The notes: generated by a model not told the origin, from the letters alone. Positions 37,356-47,600 are shown, counted from the stretch's first letter. The stretch: DNA of 64,000 nt from Cupriavidus necator (GCA_022041995.1 CP074381.1:3782001-3846000), one strand, 5' to 3'. A program made the numbers and translations.

Positions 37356-37454
37356 GTTGTCTACCTCCGGATATCGGGGTGCGCGCTTGCTTTGCCTGGG
37401 TCCGGCCGGCGCGTCTGATTCAGAGGGTAACACGATCAATTAATCCATTTCCGG

Positions 37455-37472
37455 GTCTTTACCGATGAAGAC
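37455..37472. promoter_or_regulatory. Candidate LysR box upstream of the molybdenum hydroxylase genes
   Basis: GTCTT and its exact complement AAGAC flank 8 bp (TACCGATG), giving the T-N11-A spacing expected of LysR-type operators. It lies in the divergent gap between the LysR gene and the FAD subunit gene, about 80 bp before the latter's ATG. Confidence 0.5.
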
Positions 37473-37551
37473 CGTCCGCCCATGATGATTGCAACGGTGC
37501 GCGCCCCACAGCCCAGGCAGACGCCGCCGATGGCACAGACCAGGAGGAGCA

Positions 37552-38411
37552 ATGAGAGCGTTTGAATACTTCGAACCGGCAACGCTGGCAGAAGCCTCGG
37601 CCATGCTGCACCGGTGCGGCGGCAAGGCCAGCGTGCTGGCCGGCGGCACGGACCTGCTGGTGCAGATCAAGGAGTCCGTGCGCAAGCCCGAGCAGGTGAT
37701 CAACATCAAGAAGATCCCGGGCATGGACGTGCTCACGTTCGACCCCGTCAATGGCCTGCGCATCGGCGCGCTGGTGACCACGCGCGCGGTGGAGACCTCG
37801 GGCTTCGTGCAGCGCCACTACGCCAGCCTGGCGAAAGCCGTGACGGACTTCGCGTCGATCCAGGTGCGCCATCGCGCCACCGTGGTGGGCAACGTCTGCC
37901 GCGCGTCGCCGTCCGCCGATTCGATCGCGCCGCTGGTGGCGGATGGCGCCTCGGTGCACCTGTACGGCCTCTCCGGCTCACGCGAGCTGCGCGTGGAGGA
38001 CTTTGTCACCGGCGTCGGCAAGACCGCCATCGCGCCGGACGAGATCGTCACCCGCATCACCGTGCCGGCTCCGCGCCCCCGCACCGGCAAGGTCTACCTC
38101 AAGCATGGCCGCCGCGTGCAGATGGAACTGGCCACCGTCGGCGTGGCGGTATCGCTGACGGTCGATAGCGGCCACTGCGCCGACGTGGGCATCGTGCTGG
38201 CAGCGGTCGGCCCCACCCCGGTTCGTGCCGTGCGTGCCGAGCAGATGCTGCGCGGCCAGCGCGTGACCGACGCGCTGATCCTGCAGGCCGCGCATGCCGC
38301 CATGGGTGAGGCACGTCCCATCAGCGACGTGCGCGCCAGCGAAGCATACCGCCGGCAAATGGTCAGCGTGCTGACCCGCCGCGCTCTCGAACAAGCCCTG
38401 GAGGCCGCGAC

Positions 38412-38424
<13 letters not shown>
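37552..38424 (+). CDS. Molybdenum hydroxylase FAD-binding (medium) subunit
   Basis: This 290-residue subunit of a xanthine dehydrogenase/CO dehydrogenase-type enzyme carries electrons between the Fe-S subunit and the external acceptor. It has the FAD-binding motif VLAGGTDLLVQIKE and the second flavin segment VGNVCRASPSADSIAPLVA, followed by the C-terminal CO-dehydrogenase flavoprotein domain. The ATG at 37552 has AGGAGG 4 bases upstream. The next gene starts inside its last 13 bp, so M, S and L subunits form one translationally coupled operon. LysR-dependent control is likely. Confidence 0.92.
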
Positions 38425-38914
<490 letters not shown>

Positions 38915-38918
<4 letters not shown>

Positions 38919-41205
38919 TGACCCACGCCGTGATCGGACACAGCGTCAAGCGCACCGACCTGCTCGACAAGGTCACCGGCAACGCCAGATACGTCGCCGA
39001 CATGCCCTTCCCCGGCCTGCTGTTCGGCAAGATGAAGCGTTGCAACGTCGCACATGCGAGGATCCGCGGCATCGACACCTCGCGTGCGCTGGCATTGCCG
39101 GGCGTCAAGGCCGTGCTGACCCATGAGAACGTGCCGCGCGTGCTGCACGCCGGCTCGCCGCACCCGCGCTCCGCCTCGGTGACCTGCGACCAGTACATCC
39201 TGGACGACAAGGTGCGCTACTGGGGCGAAGGCGTGGCCGCGGTGGCCGCCATCAGCGAAGAGATCGCCGAGCGCGCGGTGGAACTGATCGAAGTCGAATA
39301 CGAAACGCTGCCCGCCGTCTTCACCACCGAGGACGCCGAGCGCTCCGATGCCCCGCGCATTCACGACCGCGAACCCGGCGGCAACCTGGTGCTGCCGCCG
39401 GTGATCATCAAGCGCGGGACGTAGAGGCCGGCTTTGCCGAGGCGGACTTCATCCTCGAAGGCCTCTACGAAGGCGGCCGCCCCACCCCCGCCTATATGGA
39501 GCCCAACGTCTGCACCACCAGCTGGGACGGCAACGGCAACCTGACGGTGTGGATCTCCACCCAGACCGCCTTCATGGTGCGCGGCATCATGGCCGAGGTG
39601 CTGGGCCTGCCGCTGCACAAGGTGCGCGTGCTGGTCGACCACATGGGCGGCGGCTTCGGCGCCAAGCAGGACCTGTTCCAGCAGGAGTTCCTGTGCGCGC
39701 TGCTGGCGCGCGAGACGCGCCGCCCGGTGCGCATGGAATACACGCGCGAGGAAACCTTCCTCGGCGGCCGCACGCGCCATCCGGCCAGGATCTGGCTCAG
39801 GCAAGGCTTTCGCAACGACGGCACCATCACCGCGCGCCAGGCCAAAGTGGTGTTCAACTCCGGCGCCTATGGCTCGCACGGCCCCGGCGTGACCAACGTC
39901 GGCACCGCCGCCATGGTCTCGCTGTACCGCTGCGACAACGTGCTGCTCGAAGGCCGCTGCGTCTACACCAACAGCCCGATCGCCGGCGCGTTTCGCGGCT
40001 ATGGCGTGGTGCAGACCTACTACGCGCTCGACGTGCAGATGGACGAGGCCGCCGCGCACCTCGGCATCGATCCCGCCGAACTGAAGCTGAAGAATGCCGT
40101 GCGCGAAGGCGATATTGCACCGTCCAACCATCCGCTGATCGGGCACGGCCTGGAGGCCTGCATCGAGAAGGGCATGGAGCTGGTCGACTGGCCCGCGCTG
40201 CGCCAGCGCCCGCGCGCTACCAGCGGCCCGCTCCGCACCGGCTGGGGCCTGGGCTGCGAGATGCACGGCAGCAGTGCCTATCCCGGCATCAAGGAACAAG
40301 GCAACGCCATCATCAAGATGAATGAGGATGGGACAGTGGTTCTGCTGACCGGCGCGGCCGGGCTGGGTACCGGCGCGCATACCGCCCTCGCGCAGATCGT
40401 TGCAGAGGAACTGTCCCTGCCGTTTGAAGCGGTATCAGTCGTGCACGGCGACACCGACGTCGTTCCCTGGGACATTGGCGCCTTTGCCAGCCACACCACC
40501 TATATGGTCGGCAAGGCCGCGCAGATGGCGGCAGGCGAGATCAAGCGCCAGTTGTTCGAGCGCGCCGCGAAGCTGATGGAGTGCGAGACCGAAGCGCTGA
40601 CGCTGACGGCCGGCGTGATTGCCGTGCGCGACCGCGACGGCCCCACGCTGACCGTGCGCGAGGCGGTGATGCCGCGCAAGGGCATTCCCGCCGCGCAGCT
40701 GGTGGGCACCGCCACCTATCACCCGACCAAGTCGTATTCATTCGCCGCGCATTTTGTCGAGGTGGCGGTCGATACCGAAACCGGATTCATCACCGTGCAG
40801 CAGGTGGTGCCGGTGCATGACGTCGGCAAAGTCATCCACCCGGTGGCTGCCGCCGGTCAGATCGAGGGCGGCATCCAGCAAGGCATCGGCCATACGCTGT
40901 ATGAGGATTACCAGATCGATATGCGCACCGGCCGCTCGCTCAACGCCAACTTCGTCGACTACAAGATGCCGCTGGCGATGGACATGCCGGAGATCCGCAC
41001 CGTGATCCTCGAAGCGGCACCGGACCCCGGCGGCCCGTTCGGCGCCAAGGGCGTGGGCGAAGACCCGATCGTCGCGATCGGGCCGGCGATTGCCAATGCG
41101 GTGTTCGACGCCATCGGCGTGCGCTTCCGGCACTACCCGATCAAGCCGGAGCAAGTGCTGCAGGCACTGGCGGAGAAGGCCGCAAAGGAAGGCGCCAACC
41201 CATGA
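38915..41205 (+). pseudogene. Molybdenum hydroxylase molybdopterin-binding (large) subunit, one-base frameshift
   Basis: The large catalytic subunit starts MMTHAVIGHSVKRTDLLDKV. It carries the molybdopterin-binding motif GGGFGAKQDLFQQ, the AFRGYG substrate-loop motif and GGPFGAKGVGED near the C terminus, with the catalytic Glu in GVGE. AFRGYG places it with xanthine/nicotinate-type hydroxylases rather than CO dehydrogenase (which has CSFR). In the recorded sequence the frame breaks at 39416-39418: VIIKRGT then stop. Adding back one C (GGGAC to GGCGAC) restores VIIKRGDVEAGFAEADFILE and the rest of the protein. Both halves are otherwise fully conserved, so a sequencing error is likely. UbiX copy 2 overlaps its end by 4 bp. 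Confidence 0.88.
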
Positions 41206-41798
41206 CCCGCAAGCAACGCCTGGTGGTCGCCATCACCGGCGCCAGCGGCGCGGTGTACGGCGTGCGCGTCCTGCAAGCCCTTTCGGCGCTGGGCGGCTGG
41301 GAGACCCACCTGGTCTGCTCGCCGTCCGGCCTGCTGACCGCGCACCATGAGCTGGGCCTGCAGCGCCCGCAGATCGAAACCATGGCCGACGTGGTGCACA
41401 ACGTGCGCGATATCGGCGCCACCATCGCCAGCGGCTCGTTCCGCTGTGATGGCATGGTGGTGGCGCCGTGCTCGATGCGCACGCTGGCCGCCATCGCCAC
41501 CGGGCTTGCCGACAACCTCGTCACCCGCGCGGCCGACGTGATGCTCAAGGAGCGGCGCCGGCTGGTGCTGCTGGCGCGCGAGACGCCGTTCCATTTGGTG
41601 CACCTGCGCAACATGACCACGGTGACCGAGATGGGCGCCATCGTGCTGCCGCCGGTGCCGGCGTTCTACGCGCATCCGCAGTCAGTGGACGACATCGTCA
41701 ACCACACCGTGGGACGCGTGCTGGACCTGTTCGACGTGCCGCACGACGGGCTGGTGGAACGCTGGAAAGGCTTGCGGCCCAACGTGGCCACCGCTTGA
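41202..41798 (+). CDS. Flavin prenyltransferase UbiX (catabolic copy)
   Basis: The 198-residue paralogue of the core UbiX (3830-4453) retains all family segments: VAITGASGAVYGVRVLQAL, the SGSFRCDGM site, APCSMRTLAAIA, LVTRAADVMLKERRRL and PPVPAFYAHP. It would make prenylated FMN for the UbiD enzyme at 33361. The ATG overlaps the TGA of the molybdenum hydroxylase large subunit (ATGA), so it is in the same operon. A dedicated copy in a catabolic operon suggests high demand for the cofactor. Confidence 0.93.
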   Translation: MTRKQRLVVAITGASGAVYGVRVLQALSALGGWETHLVCSPSGLLTAHHELGLQRPQIETMADVVHNVRDIGATIASGSFRCDGMVVAPCSMRTLAAIATGLADNLVTRAADVMLKERRRLVLLARETPFHLVHLRNMTTVTEMGAIVLPPVPAFYAHPQSVDDIVNHTVGRVLDLFDVPHDGLVERWKGLRPNVATA

Positions 41799-41865
41799 GA
41801 AGAAGACTTTCGCCTCGCGACAGCGGGGAACGCAGTACCCAATCCGGTAAGAATCAGGAGACAAC

Positions 41866-42954
41866 ATGAACGCACCTGCCGTCGCACAACAGCCGCCCGT
41901 CCCGGTCACCATCCTTACCGGCTTCCTCGGCTCGGGCAAGACGACGCTGCTCAACCACATCCTGACGCAGAAGCACGGCCACCGCATCGCGGTGATCGAG
42001 AACGAGTTCGGCGAGGTCGATGTCGATTCCGACCTGGTGATGACCTCGGACGAGGAGATCTACCAGATGACCAACGGCTGCATCTGCTGCGTGGTCGATG
42101 TGCGCACCGACCTCGTGCGCATCCTGCAGAAGCTGCTGGAGCGGCCCGAGCGCTTCGACCATATCCTGGTGGAGACCAGCGGCCTGGCCGACCCGACCCC
42201 GGTGGCGGCGACCTTTTTCATGGACAACGAAGTCGCCAGGCAGGTCACACTCGACGGCATCCTGACGCTGGTCGACGCGGTGCATATCGAAAGCCATCTC
42301 GACGACCCGCAGCTGACCGGCTTCGACAACCAGGCGGTCGACCAGATCGTCGCTGCCGACCGCGTGATCCTCAACAAGACCGATCTGGTCGACGCCGCGC
42401 AGCTCGACCGGCTCGCGGCCCGCATTCACCGCCTGAACGAGGGCGCGCAGATCCTGCGCTCCAACTTTGCGCAGGTGGACCTGGGCAAGATCCTCGGCAT
42501 CGGCGGCTTTACTACGGGCACGATCCAGGCAGACGCGCACGATGACCACCGCGATCATGCGCACGACCACGACCATCACGACCATGTGTGCAACGAGCAT
42601 TGCGACCACGTGCACGATGACGACGCGCATGGCCACCGCCACGATCCGTCGGTCACGTCCGTATCGCTGGTGTTCGACCAGCCGTTCGACCGCCAGCGCC
42701 TGGAGCACGGCCTGAAGGCCCTGCTCGCGGCGCAAGGCGACGATGTGTTCCGGATGAAGGGGATCGTGGCGGTGGAGGGCGATGACCGGCGCTACGTGCT
42801 GCAGGCGGTGCACCGGCTGATGGATTTCCATCCCGCCGATGCCTGGGGATCGGAAGCCGCGCAAAGCAAGTTCGTGTTCATCGGCCGCCACCTCGACAAG
42901 CTGCGCTTGCAGACGCTGCTGAAGGTCTGCCTGCCCGTGGCCCAGGCAGCCTGA
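41866..42954 (+). CDS. CobW/COG0523-family GTPase with His-rich metal loop
   Basis: This 362-residue GTPase is a putative metallochaperone that delivers Zn, Co or another metal to target enzymes. It has the Walker A motif FLGSGKTTLL (residues 20-29), the metal-binding CxCC at 72-75 (NGCICCVV) and ILNKTDLVD as the guanine-specificity motif. Between residues about 225 and 262 lies a dense His/Asp run with more than a dozen histidines. The C-terminal CobW domain is complete. The metal clients nearby are the amidohydrolases and the deaminase. A ribosome site AGGAGAC precedes the ATG. The gene ends against the convergent AraC gene. Confidence 0.92.
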   Translation: MNAPAVAQQPPVPVTILTGFLGSGKTTLLNHILTQKHGHRIAVIENEFGEVDVDSDLVMTSDEEIYQMTNGCICCVVDVRTDLVRILQKLLERPERFDHILVETSGLADPTPVAATFFMDNEVARQVTLDGILTLVDAVHIESHLDDPQLTGFDNQAVDQIVAADRVILNKTDLVDAAQLDRLAARIHRLNEGAQILRSNFAQVDLGKILGIGGFTTGTIQADAHDDHRDHAHDHDHHDHVCNEHCDHVHDDDAHGHRHDPSVTSVSLVFDQPFDRQRLEHGLKALLAAQGDDVFRMKGIVAVEGDDRRYVLQAVHRLMDFHPADAWGSEAAQSKFVFIGRHLDKLRLQTLLKVCLPVAQAA

Positions 42955-42968
42955 TTCCGTACTGAACA

Positions 42969-43002
42969 GCAGCAGAGGCTGACTTGCCGTCAGTCCTGCT
43001 GC
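42969..43002. terminator. Two-part hairpin at convergent cobW and araC gene ends
   Basis: GCAGCAG (42969-42975) pairs with CTGCTGC (42996-43002), and inside it CTGAC (42979-42983) pairs with GTCAG (42989-42993) around a 5-nt loop. The right arm contains the AraC stop codon. A shared terminator is likely, although there is no T tract. Confidence 0.5.
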
Positions 43003-43994
43003 ACCGCCGCCCGCAAGGTCTGCGACGGCAACTCGCCGAACTCGCGCCGGTACTCGCGCGAGAACAGGCTCAGGTGCGTAAAGCCGTGCCGCAGCGCGAT
43101 CGCGCTGACCATCCCCTTCTCTTGCCGCGCCCGCTGCAGATCGGCGCGGGCGCCATGCAGGCGCAGCAGACGCAGGTACTCCATCGGCGTGGTGTTCTTG
43201 TTCTTGCGAAAGCCCAGCTGCAAGCTGCGCGCCGATACACCGCAATGTGCGGCGATCTGCTCCAGCGTCAGCGGCTGGTCAAGGTTGGCGCGCAGGTAGG
43301 CGATGGCATTGCGCACATAGTCCGGCAGCACCGCCTCGAACCGGCGCGGCAACATATCGCCATCCGCGGCAAAGCGGTCGAGCAGCAGTGTCGAGAGCAC
43401 GATGCGCTCGATACTGCCATCCACCGCCGGCACGCCGCCGCCTTCGCGCCGCACCCGCGTTTCCGCGCGCAGGTAGCTCACCAGTGCCTGCCAGCGCTCG
43501 GCACGGCCATCGTCCGCCACCGGCTGCATGTCGAACTCAATCGGCACCGGTGGCTCGAAGCTGAACTGCTGGCGGAACGCCTCGTCAATCAACTGCCGGC
43601 GGATCACCACGCTGAAGCGTTCGCAGCCCGGGTCCAGCGACAACGTGGCCGGCACGGTGGGCGAGAACACAAAGGTCGCACCCGGCGGCATCAGCATCGC
43701 ACCGCGCGGGGTCTCCACGCGGCAGGTGCCCGCCAGCACGGTCTGGATCACGAACTCATCCTTGTTCGGCTGCGGCTCGATCTGCACCGCCTGGTTGTAG
43801 GCGATGGTCACCAGCGTCAGCCGGCCGATGGTGCTGGTGTCGATACGGGCATCGAGCGCCGCATCGGCTTCCGCCGCACGCAGCCGCGTCGGGCCGAACA
43901 CGCGCCCGGACAGCGACTGGATGCGATCCAGGTCACCGCCGCGGCTGACTGGCGAGCGGGAGGCTGCAGCAAACCATCCTGCGGTGGGTGACAT
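42990..43994 (-). CDS. AraC-family transcriptional regulator
   Basis: The 334-residue protein has a C-terminal AraC/XylS double helix-turn-helix (NLDQPLTLEQIAAHCGVSAR, FRKNKNTTPMEYLRLLRLHGAR, ALRHGFTHLSLFSREYRREF). The N-terminal cupin-like ligand-binding domain belongs to the AraC-binding-like type (PRGAMLMPPGATFVFSP). The start at 43994 (MSPTAGWF) is a compromise, since no good ribosome site is visible and an ATG at 44075 is also in frame. It is divergent from permease copy 2 and the deaminase, which it probably activates through the inverted repeat at 44149. Confidence 0.85.
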   Translation of the reverse strand: MSPTAGWFAAASRSPVSRGGDLDRIQSLSGRVFGPTRLRAAEADAALDARIDTSTIGRLTLVTIAYNQAVQIEPQPNKDEFVIQTVLAGTCRVETPRGAMLMPPGATFVFSPTVPATLSLDPGCERFSVVIRRQLIDEAFRQQFSFEPPVPIEFDMQPVADDGRAERWQALVSYLRAETRVRREGGGVPAVDGSIERIVLSTLLLDRFAADGDMLPRRFEAVLPDYVRNAIAYLRANLDQPLTLEQIAAHCGVSARSLQLGFRKNKNTTPMEYLRLLRLHGARADLQRARQEKGMVSAIALRHGFTHLSLFSREYRREFGELPSQTLRAAVQQD

Positions 43995-44148
43995 GGCGTT
44001 GGGAAAAAGGTTGAAAGAACCGGCGAAACACTGCGCTTCCGGAGCATCCGGACAGCGAGGAACATGCGCATCCATCCTATGACCACCCCCGCCCTCACGC
44101 AACCCAAGGGAAACCCCTGATGCCCCGGGCGCGCATTTTGCGAGCGCG

Positions 44149-44178
44149 ATTGCGGCCCCGTGCCAGGGCCTTCGCAAT
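44149..44178. promoter_or_regulatory. Inverted repeat between araC-type gene and permease copy 2
   Basis: ATTGCGGCCC (44149-44158) pairs with GGGCC (44166-44170) and GCAAT (44174-44178), leaving a 3-nt bulge. It is centrally placed in the 276-bp divergent gap, which holds no gene, about 95 bp before the permease ATG. It is a candidate regulator-binding dyad. Confidence 0.4.
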
Positions 44179-44270
44179 AACGCTATGACGGACCGAGCCC
44201 GGCAACCACAGACCGGCCCAGCCGCCGCCGGCATGGCGCACTTCCCCAGCACGCGGCAGGAGACAACATC

Positions 44271-45620
44271 ATGCAAGCAGCGGTTCACCCCGTCGACCAG
44301 ATCCTGCCGGCACGCGCCATGGCGTCGCTCGGCTTCCAGCACATGCTGGTCAGTTATCTCGGCGCCATTGCGGTGCCGATGATCGTGGCCGGCGCGCTCA
44401 AGATGTCGCCGGCGCAGACCACCATGCTGATCAGCACTGCCCTGTTCACCTCCGGCATCGCCACCCTGCTGCAGACCGTCGGCTTCTGGAAGTTCGGGGT
44501 GCGCCTGCCGCTGATGCAAGGCGTGGCGTTCAGCTCCGTGGGTCCGGTCATCGCCATCGGCACCGATCCATCGCTGGGCTTCAACGGCGTCTGCGGCGCC
44601 ATCATCGCCGCAGGCGTGATCGCGATGTTCCTCGCGCCCGTCATCGGCAAGCTCAAGCGCTTTTTCCCGCCAGTGGTCAGCGGCTGCACCATCACCGCGG
44701 TGGGCCTGTCGCTGTTCCCGGTTTCGTTTCACTGGTTTGGAGGCGGAAGGGGCGCGCCGGAGTTCGGCGCCCCCATCTTTTTTATCGTCGCCTTCGGCGT
44801 GGTGGCGCTGATCCTCTTTATCAACCGGCACGGCAGCGAGCTGGTCCGCAACCTGTCGGTGGTGATCGGCCTGCTGGTCGGCGGCGCCGTGGCGTGGATG
44901 CTGGGCATGGGCAGCTTCGACGAAGTCGCGCGCGCGCCATGGTTCACCATGGTGACGCCGTTTGCCTTCGGCATGCCCACCTTCAACGTGGGCGCCATCA
45001 CCACCATGGTGATCGTGATGGTGGTGCAGATGGTGGAATCGATGGGCCTGTTCATCGCCGTCGGCGACATCGTCAAGCGCCCCCTGACTGAGCGCGATGC
45101 CACCCGCGGCCTGCGCGCCAACGGGCTAGCCAGCGCCATCGGCGGCATGTTCGCGGCGTTCCCGTATATAGCCTTCATGGAGAACGTGGGGCTGGTCATC
45201 GTCACCGGGGTGCGCAGCCGCTGGGTGGTCGCCACCTGCGGCGTGATGCTGTGTGCCGTGGCGCTGGTGCCCAAGATCGGCGCGCTGTTTGCATCGATCC
45301 CGGCCGCGGCGCTGGGCGGCGCCACCATGGTGATGTTCGGCGTGGTCGTCGCCGCCGGCATCAAGACGCTGGGCGAGGTCGAATACGACCGCAATCCCAA
45401 CAACCTCTCCATCGTCTCCATCACGCTTGGCTGCGCGATGATGCCGGTGATGCTGCCCGGCATGCTGGAGAAACTGCCCGGCTTCCTGCAGCCCTTTGTC
45501 CACAGCAGTGTGATCATCGCCTGCGTGGTCTCCGTGGTCCTCAACCTGATTCTCAACGGCGTGCCCGCGCGTGAAGCCGACGAGCTGCCCGCCAGTGCCG
45601 ACAACGTCCAAGGGGTCTGA
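44271..45620 (+). CDS. NCS2-family uracil/xanthine-type permease (copy 2)
   Basis: The 449-residue permease is related to copy 1 but clearly diverged. It has LGFQHMLVSYLGAIAVPMIV, FFPPVVSGCTITAVGLSLFP and NVGLVIVTGVRSRWVVATCG, which are NCS2 landmarks. AGGAGACAACATC precedes the ATG. Only 3 bp separate its stop from the deaminase start, so transport and deamination are coupled in one operon. A purine-type substrate is inferred from the permease family together with the deaminase. Confidence 0.92.
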   Translation: MQAAVHPVDQILPARAMASLGFQHMLVSYLGAIAVPMIVAGALKMSPAQTTMLISTALFTSGIATLLQTVGFWKFGVRLPLMQGVAFSSVGPVIAIGTDPSLGFNGVCGAIIAAGVIAMFLAPVIGKLKRFFPPVVSGCTITAVGLSLFPVSFHWFGGGRGAPEFGAPIFFIVAFGVVALILFINRHGSELVRNLSVVIGLLVGGAVAWMLGMGSFDEVARAPWFTMVTPFAFGMPTFNVGAITTMVIVMVVQMVESMGLFIAVGDIVKRPLTERDATRGLRANGLASAIGGMFAAFPYIAFMENVGLVIVTGVRSRWVVATCGVMLCAVALVPKIGALFASIPAAALGGATMVMFGVVVAAGIKTLGEVEYDRNPNNLSIVSITLGCAMMPVMLPGMLEKLPGFLQPFVHSSVIIACVVSVVLNLILNGVPAREADELPASADNVQGV

Positions 45621-45623
45621 AAC

Positions 45624-47029
45624 ATGGTGCAGAACACCAACGCCACCAGCGCCGCGCCCGCCGGCGGCCTGCTGATCCGCAACGCCGCCGCCGTCATGAC
45701 CGGCCACACCGGCCATGCTGCCCGCGCTGGCGCCGCCGACATCCGCATCCGCGGCGGCCGCATCGCCGAGATCGGTGCAGCCCTGCCGCGCCAAGGCGGC
45801 GAAGCCGTGCTCGACGCCACCGGCTGCGTGGTCTACCCGGGCTGGGTCAACACCCACCACCACCTGTTCCAGAACCTGCTGAAGGCCGTGCCTAGCGGCA
45901 TGAACGTGGGGCTGGAGCAATGGCTGGCCTCCGTTGCCTACCCGCGCCTGGCGCGCTTCACGCCGGAGATCTTCCGCATCGCCGTGCGGCTTGGCATGGC
46001 CGAGCTGCTGCTGTCCGGCACCACCACCTGCGCCGATCATCACTACCTCTACCATCACGGCCACGGCGCGGAGACCGGCGACGTGCTGTTCGAGGTAGCG
46101 GAAGAGCTTGGCATGCGCCTGGTGCTGTGCCGCGGCGGCGCCATCCAGTCGGCCTCCGATCATCCGGGCATGCGCGCGACCGCACTGGTGCCGGAGACGC
46201 TGGACGAAATGCTGGCCGATATCGAACGGCTGAAGGCGCGCTACCACGACGCCTGCGCAGATGGCCTGCGGCGCGTGGTGGTCGCGCCGACCACGCCAAC
46301 CTTCTCGCTGCCGCCCGCACTGCTGCGCGAGCTGGCCGCCTTCGGTCGCGGCATGGACCTGCGGCTGCATTCGCACCTGTCCGAGACCGACAACTACGTG
46401 AAGTTCTGCCGAGAGAAGTACCAGTGCACGCCGGTGCAGTTCGTGGCCGACCATGACTGGCTGGGGCCCGATGTCTGGTTCGCCCACCTGGTCACCGTGA
46501 ATCCCGAAGAGATTCGCATGCTCGCCGTGACCAACACCGGCATGGCGCACTGCCCCGTCAGCAATGCGCGACTGGGCAGCGGTATTGCGCCGGTGCGGGC
46601 GATGGCGGATGCGGGCGTGCCGATTTCACTAGGCGTCGATGGGGTGGCGTCCAATGAATCGGGCAGCATGGTGCATGAGGCCAATTTCGCGTGGCTGGTG
46701 CACCGGGCGCTGGGGGGGCCGCACAAACCCGCGTGGAGGAAGTCATCCACTGGGGCACCGCGGGCGGTGCGCAGGTGCTGGGGCTGCCGGGGATCGGCAC
46801 GCTGGCACCGGGGCAGTCGGCTGACTTGGCGATCTATGACGTCAGTGGGCTGCGGTTCCATGGATTCCATGACATCGGCACGGCGCCGGTGGCGGCTGGC
46901 GAGCCTACACCGGTGCGGGATGTGCTGGTTCGTGGGCGGCAGGTGGTGCGCGATGGCGAGATCGTTGGTCTTGATCTGGAGAAGCTGCGCCGGGAAGCGC
47001 GGGAGGCATTGGCAACGCTGGTGGATTGA
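45624..47029 (+). pseudogene. 8-oxoguanine deaminase/TRZ-ATZ-type amidohydrolase, one-base frameshift
   Basis: The protein matches metal-dependent deaminases of purine or triazine rings: VVYPGWVNTHHHLFQNLLK (HxH metal motif in HHH), TTTCADHHYLYHH, LRLHSHLSETDNYV, VWFAHLVTVNPEEI and SLGVDGVASNES. At 46712-46720 the recorded frame runs out of register. Adding one C within the G run restores ALGGAAQTRVEEVIHWGTAG (approximately) and the normal end LGLPGIGTLAPGQSADLAIY to a TGA at 47029. The uncorrected frame would end at 47144 with Arg/Trp-rich nonsense. Both parts are conserved, so a sequencing error is plausible. It deaminates an imported nucleobase-like compound (inference). Confidence 0.87.
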
Positions 47030-47167
47030 GGGCAGGTTTAGGCGTTTTGCGATTTGCTGGCGCGCGCCTCTCGGGCAGGATGCCGCGTCTGTATGGGAAT
47101 GCGAAGTGTCCTATCGCGTCGCGCGCCGTGAAGCGGGAGACTGAGGCTGTCATCGAACAACGGTGAC

Positions 47168-47299
47168 CGAGTGTGGAAACTCGAATGCCAAAGCCGGACC
47201 GGTCGTACTTGACGATCGGTCCCGCCCATACGCGCAAGCCATCCTGCTATGGCGGGCCGGGCGAGGCAGCCGCGAGGCTGACCGGCATTGGCTTTGGCA
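47168..47299 (+). ncRNA. Candidate structured RNA leader (multi-hairpin junction)
   Basis: A 10-bp stem closes the element: TGCCAAAGCC (47186-47195) with GGCTTTGGCA (47290-47299). Inside lie three hairpins end to end. Hairpin A is an 11-bp stem 47196-47206/47212-47222 with loop ACTTG. Hairpin B is about 7 bp, 47223-47230/47248-47254, with one bulge. Hairpin C is 47256-47260/47282-47286 enclosing 47267-47271/47276-47280 capped by a GCGA (GNRA) tetraloop. A small hairpin (47168-47172/47179-47183) precedes it. Nearly every base is accounted for. It lies 81 bp before a 62-codon gene with a strong ribosome site, so it could be a cis-regulatory leader, or an independent small RNA. No known class was recognised. 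Confidence 0.5.
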
Positions 47300-47380
47300 C
47301 CGGTTTCCACCCTCGTCGTCAGGCCCGCCGCCCTCCTCTGGTGTCGCGCGGCGGACCTTCATCCAACGATAGGAGGTCCT

Positions 47381-47569
47381 ATGTCGGAAATCGATCTATC
47401 CTCAGCGCGGTACAGTCTTTTGGCGGTGGCAGCGGGTATTGACGGGGTGCTTGCACTGCTGGAACAGCAGAGCGAATGGTGGGAGGGGTGCTTTGGGGCG
47501 TTTTGCTTGCTCGGGTTGGTGAAGGCGCAGTTGGAGCGGGTGTTGGAGGAGGAGTTGCCTGCTTCCTGA
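47381..47569 (+). CDS. Small hypothetical protein (62 residues)
   Basis: The gene has a near-perfect ribosome site (AGGAGG, 5 bases before the ATG) and encodes MSEIDLSSARYSLLAVAAGI and a helical, mildly amphipathic chain with EWWEGCFGAFCLLGLVKAQL, ending in Glu-rich LERVLEEELPAS. It resembles short Ralstonia/Cupriavidus proteins of unknown function (possibly DUF1484-like). This is a memory-based impression. The structured RNA candidate precedes it and a long palindrome follows it. The protein is probably real, given the ribosome site and even amino-acid composition. Confidence 0.55.
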   Translation: MSEIDLSSARYSLLAVAAGIDGVLALLEQQSEWWEGCFGAFCLLGLVKAQLERVLEEELPAS

Positions 47570-47600
47570 TGTGGTCGGCATTGCGGTTGGGTGACGTGCT

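Noticed and set aside
37337..37439. Longer start at 37439 or shorter ATG start at 37337 for the LysR regulator
   Set aside because: GGAGGT positioned 7 bases before the GTG at 37355 makes that start more likely than either alternative.
47163..47372. Several 60-90 codon frames on both strands across the structured RNA region
   Set aside because: They overlap one another in conflicting frames, have no ribosome sites and no family features. The dense base pairing explains the sequence better.
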